Origin: Rhodosorus marinus
Taxonomy: Eukaryota; Rhodophyta; Stylonematophyceae; Stylonematales; Stylonemataceae
Length of the DNA: 64,000 bases
Assembly: GCA_029953675.1 (NCBI GenBank)
Contig: JAMWBK010000006.1
Span: 62,001-126,000 of the forward strand
Direction of reading: 5' to 3'
The notes below the pieces were generated by a model. That model did not search any database and was not told the DNA's origin. It saw nothing but the letters and a program-made list of their open reading frames with translations. A program made the position numbers and the translations under genes. Positions 35,001-44,948 of this stretch are shown in pieces (within the stretch, counting starts at the first letter, position 1; every line of letters begins with the position of its first letter).

Positions 35001-36190
35001 CATACTAGTCCTGAATTTTTTTTGGATGTTTCCCTCGTTTCGATTTTGGTTACCAGAGGATCCCTTGAGGAACGAGATGGCATCAGGTTCACACGATAGT
35101 CCTGAAAACTGGACAAAAATATCCTATGCGGCAGCGCTCTCCCAGAGCCCGTGACCTAGAACTTGTCTGGTACCTCGCCGATGTGTTTTCTTTGGAAGCC
35201 GACCGCTCTATGCGCGGCATTGATGGTGGGGCGATTAGGGAATGCTCGCCAGCTACTTCAGAATGGGCAAAAGTTTTTGACCACTTCGCCTATGCAATGT
35301 TCCGCTAAGTCCCCCTAGATTGCTACTGTCCGTCCATTCTCGAGCTCGGTAATTTTTGTTGCTTTCTCCTGTTGTGGTCTTTCAAATGCTTTCGGCCCGG
35401 TTGTGCCCATCTTCACCAAATCTGCTCCCTGTAATGTGGCATTTGCCATCCCGATACTTGCAACGACTATTGGTCCCCAAATTTGCCACCGCAGAGTTTC
35501 AATGAGGAAATTTTAGAGTGGTAGGACTAGTTTTCCTTTGATGAGCTCGCAGACCATCTGACATCCACAGGAATGCTAAAAAATTTACTTTTTCCTTAAT
35601 TCTTCGGCTCCAATGCAATGTGGATGCCTTGGCCCAGTTGCAAATTAATGGGTCGAGCGTGGCACAGAGCGGGAAGTCGATGTGGCTTACGATTGTTTCT
35701 GCACGGCACACACCTACCTCTACGGCCATTTTTTGGATTCGATGTTGATTGTGCATACTTCCTGGCCTCAGCTACAAATATAGCGCCACCATTGGTAAAG
35801 GACCTCGCTAGTGCAGAGAAATGTGGGGAAAGGAGGCTTCTATTCCTTTGCGTATCTAAGCTTTAATATCTCTCATTGTCGCTGAGAGGGATCTATCCTA
35901 GATATGTAGACCACAGCTTATGAACTCAATATCAATGTCCTGTCAAAAAGGGGCACGGGGCAGTTAGAGGATAAAACATTTGGCTTTGCAGAATTGTAAG
36001 CTAGTATGCGCTAATCTTGGTGCAGATCTTCAAAGAGCATTCCCCAGAGCGGAGCATATATATATTAGATTGGAAAACTTTTCCTTCCCCGGGTTACAAT
36101 GCACTTTTGAAGAACTGAGTAGTTGAATAAAATGCGGCGATCTGTGCAAAAGGTACCACCTTATTTCCGTTCAGAGCGCATGACTTGGTC
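29060..36190. other. Seven-kilobase gene-poor stretch
   Basis: No recognisable gene. The longest open frames are 152 codons at 30264-30722 (plus) and 136 codons at 29712-30122 (minus), without domains. At 32541-32948 both strands are open at once (135 codons plus, 98 minus), so coding strand and status cannot be decided. Short protein-like open frames occur at 34603-34839 and 35126-35308 (plus). A G run lies near 31900, and a CGTTAGTCTGGGGTT repeat fragment near 31453. No tRNA or rRNA was seen. Confidence 0.45.
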
Positions 36191-36557
36191 TCAAAGTATC
36201 GAATCCTGCATTCGCGCCATTCGCTCCATCAGCACCCTCCCCTTGCGGTCGATCGCGAAAACAGGTGATCCCTAGCAATTCACATTCAGCACGAGAAAGC
36301 TGAACGAGAAACGTCTAAGCGTCTCTAATCGCGACTGAAACTCATGATTCTATTTAACCCCGTACGCACAACCACAAAAGCGCTAATTTTGGGGCACCTA
36401 CGGGACGGATTTCATACTGTCCCTCTCCATGGTCTTTCTTGAGCGTGCTTCCCCGCCGTTCACCCTCAGGCTCTGGTGTCACCTCAAATTTGGTAACCAG
36501 TTGCGCACCAACTCTATCCTTGCGACGGTCATCAACGAAGGGGTTAGAAACTGCCAT
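36191..36557 (-). CDS. Small two-exon protein of unknown function
   Basis: Exon 1 is 36557-36402 (ATG, 52 codons) and exon 2 is 36271-36191, separated by a 130-nt intron with GTAGGT donor and CTAG acceptor, phase 0. The 78-residue product begins M-A-V-S-N-P-F-V-D-D-R-R-K and ends R-M-A-R-M-Q-D-S-I-L. It is highly charged with no signal peptide or membrane segment. The downstream exon stays open exactly from acceptor to stop, which favours a real gene. The family is not recognised. Upstream exons cannot be excluded because the frame stays open for 10 codons before the ATG, next to a CTCTTAG acceptor-like site. Confidence 0.45.
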
Positions 36558-37508
36558 CAGCGCCGGACCTCTAAGAGGACATTTTCAGTCCAGGCGGAGA
36601 ACTCGATTTTTGCACTTTTGGACTTTTGGGGTAAAAGATGTAGCTCTCGCCGACCCTATTTGTACATTGATCGACAGTAGAGGAAATTCCTGCTTCGGCG
36701 CGCTCTTCGCGCTCTCGTGGCTCCATTCAGCATCATGCTGTTTCCTTGAGAGATTTATAAAGGGGAATCGACCTCTCCAGAATTGTCTTTTCCCTGATGA
36801 TATCGCTGAACATGAGACCAACCCCCGGGGTTTCAACTGTCCGGACATATAGGTTCGGTTTCACTGCAACACTCGGCATGGTGAAAACGGGTATCCTGTA
36901 TGATCATACTTTGCTACGGGTACGCAACCGCGGGGATCGCAGGTTTTCATTCGTTTAGGACAACGGAAACCATGTCCATACTGAATCTGGGGACAATGTC
37001 TCTTTCATCTGGAGTACATTTCAAAACGGGGTGTCGCAGAGGGAGCGGAAGGGACCAATTCCTCCTTGAAAGGATTTTCACCGCGCTTAGCCTCCCGTCT
37101 CAAAAAGTTGCATGCTTTACTGCCGTGTAAGGTGTGGCAGCTGTTCCAGGATTGCTGCAGACCAAAGCAGAACGATTCTCGGGCCAATACGGCAATGACG
37201 ATCTTTTACGACATTAGTCATTGATAGAAGCCCATTCCTGTAACCATAGGAGCAGACTCTTTCAAGGTGGAGAAGACAGTCAAGTACTAGCACCGGCTAA
37301 ATCGTCTATCCCCCGCAAGTCGTACCGCGTGTTGGAAATGCCATGTTTTGCGAATGTCCAGTTGCCACGATTGAACTACAAAATTCCCGTGGTCGGTGGT
37401 GGGAACGGAGAAGCTGGCGAGCAGGCCTTACGAAAACGTGCTGTAGGATTCCTGGGCGAGGATATTTGCAACTAGAACAAGTGAGTAGCGAAAAGTGTTT
37501 TCTTATCT
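36558..37508. other. Intergenic, divergent spacer between the small gene and MPDU1
   Basis: This 950-bp spacer lies between two genes transcribed away from each other. The 130 bases before the MPDU1 start are G-rich on the plus strand. No further gene is recognised; open frames here are at most 137 codons. Confidence 0.45.
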
Positions 37509-38870
37509 ATGGCGAAACATCCAATACCGGAGGAGATCTTGGGACAATTGTATTCGCGGTGAGGTTCCATCTTCCAGAAACGCAGAAATCTGTGCGATAT
37601 TTTCGCCCAAACCTGGGCAACCGTCTCTGAAAGTCTGAGCTGATTTTGGATGCTCATTTGCTCTTCGCAGGTTTCTCCCATCACCCTGTCCTATTCCGGA
37701 ATCACCTCTTGACTTGCCGCAGCTTCTCCTTGATGATCGGGAATGCCTTTCGTACGTTTGCGTGGTTAAGGATTCGATAGTCTTTCTAGTCTTGCGGGTA
37801 TTTGGTTTTGCATGGTGTTGTTGACCTAGTCAGGAGTACTGAGACTTTTGATTTTCGCGAAACTACCCCAACAGGCTTGTGCTCAGTCGTGTTCTCGGCT
37901 TTGGAATCGTCCTGCTAGCAGGAATTATCAAGCTTCCACAGGTCGGTCGAAGCATTGACTAGCTCCTCCAGCGCTTTGTCTTCTTCTACATGAGCTTTAG
38001 TAAGCTGGGCTACTGCATTTGATGCTTACTCCCGCACCACTATTTTCTAAATTTCTTGCTCCAGATCCTGTCTATCGTTGGAAACCATAGCGCAGAGGGG
38101 ATCAGCGTCAATGCGTACATGCTAGAGACTTTTGGATACGCCTACAACCTTTCTTTTGCGATGCAGATGGGATATCCGGTCACAGCCTACGGCGAGTTCG
38201 CCCTAATTCTTGGGCAGAACCTGATTGTATTGTCTCTTATCTTCTACTATAACGGCTCTACGCGCAGCGCTTTCGGTGAGCAGAACTTCTCCTACTAGAT
38301 ACCAGCTTCTTTGGATGCTGCATTTCCTCCGACTGAATCACGTTTTCTTTGTGTCGAACCGCATCCTGTTGAGCAGCTGTTCCGCTTGCTTATGTTTGCA
38401 TGACTGCGGCAATGATGTTCGGCATGATTCAGATTGAGGTGCTTAGGGCACTTACAGGACTTAACGCCTTGACCGCGGTGGGATCGAGACTTCCGCAAAT
38501 CGCGAAGAACTACAAGAGCGGGTCAATTGGCTCCTTGTCCTTGTTGACGTGTTTGGGTATGTTTTTGCCACACCACCCGGCAGTTGAGGACTAGACAGGC
38601 TCAGATGCGGAGGCTTAGAGATGCCCCCATGTTTTGACACTTTACTGACCAACCTCGGACTATGCTCAAATAGCCCTTGCTCTAGGTTCAATGGTTCGGG
38701 TGTACACGACCTTGAAGGAAGTGAACGAACCAACTATTCTACTGGGCTTCATCGTTTCCGGTTCCCTTAATCTGATGGTCCTCGGCCAAGTGATCTTCTA
38801 TTCTTATATCAAACCAAGTGGATCGAAAACCGAGGAGATAAAGGAGAAGCCCGGGAAGAAGACAAATTGA
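37509..38870 (+). CDS. MPDU1: Mannose-P-dolichol utilization defect 1 homologue (PQ-loop membrane protein)
   Basis: Six exons, 37509-37558, 37671-37751, 37875-37941, 38065-38275, 38377-38556 and 38674-38870, join in frame to 261 residues, close to the roughly 247 of animal MPDU1. Seen: start M-A-K-H-P-I-P-E-E-I-L-G, then several membrane helices with two PQ-loop motifs, K-L-P-Q (end of exon 3) and R-L-P-Q-I (exon 5). The family segment S-A-E-G-I-S lies in exon 4, and a Lys-rich cytosolic C-terminus follows. Known: MPDU1 is an ER membrane protein needed for use of dolichol-phosphate mannose and glucose in N-glycosylation and GPI assembly. The first two exons are only 50 and 81 nt; frame closure and family length support them. 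Confidence 0.93.
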
Positions 38871-40019
38871 CGGCAGCTGCCAATCACTTAACAGTCACAA
38901 ACCATCCGGAGAGAGGTGTCGATGAGACCGTGCTCCTGCGCTACGACAACCAGTCCGTTCGCTATCCTATCTGAACTAATGCAGATGGTTGATTTCCTCC
39001 CGTTGACAAGCAAATGTCTGCTAGAGGCCTCGGACATCACCAATCAATCGCGAGCTTCGGTTTCTCTTTCAAGCCAGCGATGAACCAGACGTACATTGTG
39101 GAGATATACTTCCAGTTCCTAATAAAAAATATCATATCATCAGTTGCTCGTCTTCTATGATAGTTTGTCTCTGCGGAAAAAATCCAGCTAGCGCGGCTGC
39201 TTGTGGCCGCAGCGTCCAGGTTACTCCATCTCCCATCGAGCGACAAATCATCTGGAGGATGTCTTCAACGGTCCAATCAATAAAATCTCCCACATCTATA
39301 AAAACGAAATATTCTGGTAGTATCAATCAAAGGCGTAAGTTATTGACTGAGGATGCAAAAGGATATCGGGTTGAGGCTTCTCCAAGCGGATTCTTGCGCG
39401 AGCCCGTTCTCGCTCCTCCACCCACCATCTGACGGAGGAGAACAGGATGTGCGAAATGTCTAGCTGATATGCAATTTTTACTGGCATCATCCCGTATCAG
39501 CCCTGTGCGGAGTTTAGGTAATTTATGCCGGGCATGCATACTCAGTAAATGGACAGCAAATAAGCAGAAGAGGGCTCGTGTCAAAATTCAACCATCGCGC
39601 GCCGTGTTTAAATGAGATAGCAAAGCGATCCCAGCCTCCGTTGAATAATGTAATCAAAAAGGTCGAGAACTCCAACAGCCTGGACCTAGTTGAAGACGGG
39701 GTGCAAACACCTCGCCAGCCCTAAACGGCACACACCAGCACACGCCCAATCCGTTAATAGTCTGGACTGGGATTCTTATATTTTGCATTAAAAAATACAG
39801 AATGGACGTCATGGCACCTATCAAAGACCGGACAGATTCATGCATCTATAACCGCCCTCGTTCGCCACGGGTTAAGGAAAACCATATCAATAGTATGGCA
39901 ATTAACGGCGCAATAGATACCGGGGATATAATATATTCAATATACACCACAGGTTAAAAATAACGTCATCCAGAAATGAAAGTCCATAAAGAAGGGGGGT
40001 AAAAGAAATACGCTCGCGC
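38871..40019. other. Intergenic, no supported gene
   Basis: Only short open frames without domains (at most 91 codons). Nothing repetitive was recognised. Confidence 0.5.
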
Positions 40020-40359
40020 AAAGGACCCATGGTCGCCCTAGGGGGGTTGCCGGATCTCGGATTGTTTTTGTTGGTGGTTAATTTCTGGGGGAGGAAGAAT
40101 GCGTGTCTTGCCTTGTCGAGAAGAGGGTCTGATCTTTCAGGGATGCAGGGATATGCCGTGGGCATTCATGTACACATAGGCAGTAAGGGTCGGGCTTTGT
40201 GCGTTGAGAAGCGTCTGTTTGGGGTTACTGAGTGCTTTGTAATGTCCATTTAAGCCGAACGTTGGTGTTGCTTCTCAGGTTGGGCATTTTGGGGGTTTTG
40301 GGGTTGAGCGAGTTTTAGTCGTCTTTGGGGGGAGTCTTCGTTTTGGCGAAAAGATCGTG
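40020..40359 (+). promoter_or_regulatory. G/T-rich leader and promoter region of the V-ATPase A gene
   Basis: About 340 bases directly upstream of the V-ATPase start are strongly G/T-rich and C-poor on the coding strand, with runs such as GGGGGTTTTGGGG near 40290-40305 and GGGGGG near 40328. Similar strand bias precedes other genes in the window. No clear TATA box is seen. Confidence 0.4.
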
Positions 40360-43224
40360 ATGGGTGTTGAGCACGGTGTGAAGCAGGGTTATGTGCGACA
40401 GGTCGCTGGACCCGTCGTTACTGGAGACCAAATGGATGGCGCTGCAATGTACGAGCTTGTCAGGGTTGGTCACGACAACCTTGTCGGAGAGATCATTCGG
40501 CTTGAGGGCTCCTCGGCAACCATTCAGGTAACGTGGAAATTTGCACCTCTCTTATTCCGAGATCGGGGGCTTTCTTGCAAAGCTCGGTCGAAAGATCTCG
40601 CGGAAGGAAACATACCCGTGTCGATTGGGTGTAAGAGATCCACCCACCCAATTCGACTGATCGCACTGTACGTGTGTAGGTTTACGAGGAAACGGCAGGT
40701 TTGATGGTCGGAGACCCAATCGTGCGTACTGCGAAACCGCTATCCGTCGAGCTTGGACCTGGCTTGCTTGGGAACATTTTTGACGGTATTCAGAGGCCCC
40801 TTGAAGAGATTGCCTTGTTCGCTAAGGATGTGTTCATTCCGAAAGGAATTGCGATCCCGCCACTTAATCGGCAGAAGACTTGGGAGTACATTCCAGTGGA
40901 TCTCAAAGTTGGAGATCATATTGCGTCCGGTGATATCTTCGGAAGCGTTGTCGAGACTGCGCTTCTAGATCACAAGCTGATGATGGACCCCACCTCTATG
41001 GGAAGAATCACCTACATTGCGCCTGCAGGGGAGTATACCCTTGATGATGTGCTTGTTGAGGCCGAGTTTAATGGCGTCGTGAAGAAGTAAGTGGAAGTCA
41101 TATATTGGAGAAAGATTCGGAAGCGCTCCGCGAGAAAGAATGCCTTCGCATCTCTCCGAAGCGTGCTGGGCTGACCTTTTTTCTTCTCTTCGCAACGGTG
41201 CCAAGGTTTACAATGGTTCAGAATTGGCCAGTACGACAGCCCCGTCCAATTGCAGAGAAACTGCAGGCGAACACACCGTTGCTTACTGGACAACGCGTGC
41301 TGGATGCCCTCTTCCCGTCAGTGCAGGTACGTTCGAAGCTCTGTCGTTCCCTTGTCCCTGATATTCCCGTTCTCTTTTGAGCATAATGCAGCAGTTACTG
41401 AAGCCTAGATTTGCCCTTTGCCGTGATTACCTTGATTGCCGTGAACGCAGGGTGGGACTTGCGCCATTCCTGGAGCGTTCGGATGCGGAAAAACAGTTAT
41501 TTCGCAGGCCCTTTCCAAGTATTCAAACTCGGATGCAATCGTTTACGTGGGTTGCGGCGAGCGCGGAAACGAAATGGCGGAGGTGTTGAAGGACTTCCCC
41601 GAACTGACAATAAACGTGAAGGGCAAAGAAGAGTCCATCATGAACCGAACTCTGCTCGTTGCCAATACGTCGAACATGCCAGTGGCTGCTCGTGAAGCCT
41701 CTATTTATACCGGTATGGACCCCTTTAGACTCTGCCCTTTGGCGAGACGTGGACAGCTCGGCTGCGTTTTCCGATATCGTAATTTACCGCTGTCTTCTTA
41801 ATCTTGACTGCAACCGCGCTCTAGGTATTACGATCGCAGAGTACTTCCGTGACATGGGTCTTGATGTGGCAATGATGGCCGATTCGTCATCCCGGTGGGC
41901 CGAGGCGCTTCGAGAAATCTCTGGACGTTTGGCGGAAATGCCTGCCGACTCAGGATATCCCGCGTACCTTGCCGCACGTCTGGCATCATTCTATGAGCGA
42001 GCCGGCAAGGCAACGTGTATTGGGGCCCCGAACCGTAAAGGATCGATCACGGTTGTCGGAGCTGTTTCACCCCCAGGAGGAGATTTTTCGGATCCCGTCA
42101 CATCAGCAACGCTCGGTATCGTGCAGGTATGTCGTCGCTCATGTTGAAGCGTTTCGTTGTAGCCACCTGCTTCTGGGTTGTGGGGTACTGACCACTCGCA
42201 TGCGCTCTACCATCGCAGGTCTTCTGGGGACTGGACAAAAAGCTCGCACAGCGCAAACATTTCCCCTCTGTCAATTGGCTCGACTCGTACTCGAACTACA
42301 CCAAGGTGCTTGAAGGGTTCTATGAGAAGGAGTATCCTGGGTTCACCGGGTTCCAGCAGAAGACCCGCGAGGTACGACACTTTTACATCATCCAGACATA
42401 GCGCGCAGGGTCTCTTTGTAGCTACTCGATTTGCCTGCTGAACTTTCTTTTTCACGTTGTGGGCTGGGTCGCGAACAGATCTTGCAGACGGAAGATTCTC
42501 TTATGGAGATTGTCCAGCTTGTCGGAAAGGATTCACTTGCAGAAAGCGATAAGGTCACACTTGAAGTCGCGAAGATGGTCCGTGAAGACTTCCTTGCACA
42601 GAACTCGTTTACTCCATACGATCGGTACGAATTCCCTGGCATACGGGGACTATGGCATGTCCGCGCTTGCGTGGATCACTGCGCTGGGAGTGGTGGAGCC
42701 CTGTTGGAGCGGGAACCTCTTTTTCTGACGATTTCGTTGTCGATTTGCGCGTGATCAGATATTGTCCGTTCTACAAGTGTAACTTGATGCTTCGCAATTT
42801 TATCTATTTCTATGAGCAATCAAACAGGCTCTTGGAAGCTGGCAGCGCCGGTACGCAAGCGTCATCGAGTTTTAGACGGCCTGCAACCGCAATTCCTAGA
42901 CGTAGGCCTAAATGTCTGTATCTTTTTCTCCTGTTCTCCGCTTGACAGCCAACGATGTTCAAAAGAAGATTTCGTTCAATATGATCTGCGAGCACACCCG
43001 TGATCTCATGTACAAGCTTACGAGCATGAAGTTCATAGACCCTGCTGATGGAGAGGAGAAGGTGAGCTGGAACAAACATATTGCTGATCTTCAGTTTTAC
43101 CTTCGCAAACGGGTTTTCTGAATACGCTTTCTCTTGTTTTCCCTTGTAGGTGAGAGGGGAAATGGACAAGATTCGTGACGATCTCTCGCATGCGTTCAGA
43201 GAGCTGGAGGACATGGCAATGTGA
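40360..43224 (+). CDS. VMA1: V-type proton ATPase catalytic subunit A
   Basis: Ten exons: 40360-40527, 40680-41086, 41206-41326, 41451-41712, 41825-42126, 42219-42371, 42479-42624, 42759-42850, 42949-43061 and 43150-43224. Every phase closes and the product is 612 residues (human ATP6V1A is 617). Seen: the N-terminal barrel and non-homologous region in exons 1-2; Walker A G-A-F-G-C-G-K-T (residues about 240-247) in exon 4; the catalytic G-E-R-G-N-E motif; Walker B with D-S-S-S-R-W in exon 5; and P-P-G-G-D-F-S-D-P. There is no intein at the Walker site. Known: the A3B3 head hydrolyses ATP to drive proton pumping into vacuoles and endomembranes. Exon 8 diverges most from the family (Y-K-C-N-L-M-L-R) but keeps length and frame. 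Confidence 0.98.
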
Positions 43225-44279
43225 TCTCGAATAAAAGAAAAGAAGCAACAACTAGCGTGATGGAGAGGGAGAGTTGACGGCAGCTCATCGGCAATAAAAG
43301 CGAAATAGCTTTCCTTGCGTTTACGACTCGTGTTTGGAGCATTCCCGCAAACTTTTTTATGTATAGAATTGACTACCTTAGGGTTTCGTTGGGAGCAATC
43401 TTAGAATGCTCCTGGGCAATACGCGTCATTTGTTTTGCGAGCGTTGCGCGTTCCTCCGACATTACTTGCGCCGACACGCCGCGATTGCATGACGGCGATG
43501 CGTGATGCATTGGGATACCTCGGCCTTGCGTTTAGGCTAATTACGTGTCACTAGTGCAGCCCGAGCGCTTCTGCAAAGAGCAGGAGGGACCAAGGTCCTC
43601 GACTACCATTTTCAACGATTTCGCGTGGGTTGTCCTGATTGCTGTCTTATTGTAGTTTCCGCGTCATCTCACCGCGCATCAACAGACGAACCCAATACGC
43701 TGAACCGCGAATTCCCGCGGCGGACGTGAAGGACTGACGACTGCCCTATCGCTGTCAGACCAACTTGTAGCTTAGCGATTCAGAAGAGCATGATGACGCA
43801 TATCGGGTGCACTTATAACATTTTGTGCTCAACTGCACGGCAGATCGTCTTTATTAAAGGCGACCGCGGTGACACCCACGGTTCGTCCTTTTCTCATATC
43901 AAGGTTTGCGTGCCTTCCGGCTTGCTGTTTCTTTTTGGCTCCAAAGAACTAAGCCAACGGAGGTTGCCTTAAAACAGGCAACGTGCTTGGGTTCCTCGTG
44001 TGCCGCCGGGGGGACTGGTTTGAACGGGTTCGCTCTGCTCGTAGTCCCCAGTACGGGACTTTCCGGAAATGCCGAAGAAAAGATTCAAGGACTTAAAGAA
44101 ACTAGTTAGAAAGTTAAAAAGCATCGGTACATAAGTTGAAAATTCTAGTAGTTGGAAGCTCCTTTTCCACCAATTGCTAGGACGGAGTACTCGGACGTCA
44201 AAACATTCCTATAACACATTACTACATAGCGATTCAAAGTACAATCTCAGGTCCATGGAGCACGACGAAGACGGCAATC
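43225..44279. other. Intergenic between V-ATPase A and the zinc-finger gene
   Basis: These genes converge, so this is a shared 3' region. Only open frames below 70 codons occur, and no RNA gene or repeat is recognised. Confidence 0.5.
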
Positions 44280-44948
44280 CTATGTACCCGATTTTTTGTT
44301 TTCCTCTGGCTGCGGTTGGAGCAAAGCATTGATAGACATAACATGTCCCTTGTGCATCGTCTGCATATGCTTGCTAAGGTCACTCTTTTGAAAGTGCATC
44401 GACCCGCAAACCTCGCAAGTGAACCGCTTTATCTTCAAATGCACTCCTTTAATATGCCGCTCCGTTGAATACTTTGACTGGAACACCGCCGAGCACAGGT
44501 CGCATGAGAATTGTCGAGGTTTCTCATGCATTGCGAGGATGTGATCTCGGATTTGCGACTTGCGGCTGAACTGCCTCTTGCATACCTTACACTCGTAAGG
44601 TTTTATTCTTAGGTGTACGCTTGCTACATGACGTCGAGCTTCATACTTTCTCTTGAACCAAACCCCGCAGTACGGGCAGTGGTTCGGGTTGGTACCAGAT
44701 TGTATGACATCTGCATCAACGCCCGCCTTCACAGTATCCGGGGAGAACATGACATCCCCTCCAGCACGCTGAACTCTGCTTGTAGCGACTCCAGGAGTAG
44801 ATTTCCCCCCAAAGCGAACTTCTGCCTTTTCCACAATCAGATCATCACCTCGTCCCCAAGTCTCATTTTCAGCTGAGGAAGGTGCCAACTCGCTACTAGA
44901 CTCCTCGGCCGGATCTGGAGGACACACCAAATCCGCGACCGAACACAT
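44280..44948 (-). CDS. C2H2 zinc-finger protein with four fingers
   Basis: Intronless, 222 codons from the ATG at 44948. The acidic, Ser-rich N-terminal 90 residues have no known domain. Four C2H2 fingers follow at about 91-112, 120-141, 149-170 and 178-199, each C-x2-C-x12-H-x4-H. The linkers (for example L-R-I-K-P-Y-E) resemble but do not match the classical TGEKP. A short Gln/Lys-rich tail closes the protein. Likely a nuclear nucleic-acid-binding protein; tandem fingers suggest DNA binding, but the target cannot be read. The upstream plus strand is C-rich. Confidence 0.9.
   Translation of the reverse strand: MCSVADLVCPPDPAEESSSELAPSSAENETWGRGDDLIVEKAEVRFGGKSTPGVATSRVQRAGGDVMFSPDTVKAGVDADVIQSGTNPNHCPYCGVWFKRKYEARRHVASVHLRIKPYECKVCKRQFSRKSQIRDHILAMHEKPRQFSCDLCSAVFQSKYSTERHIKGVHLKIKRFTCEVCGSMHFQKSDLSKHMQTMHKGHVMSINALLQPQPEENKKSGT

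Noticed and set aside
40360-43224. VMA1-type intein in the V-ATPase A gene
   Set aside because: The Walker A region in exon 4 runs without interruption, and total length equals the family norm.
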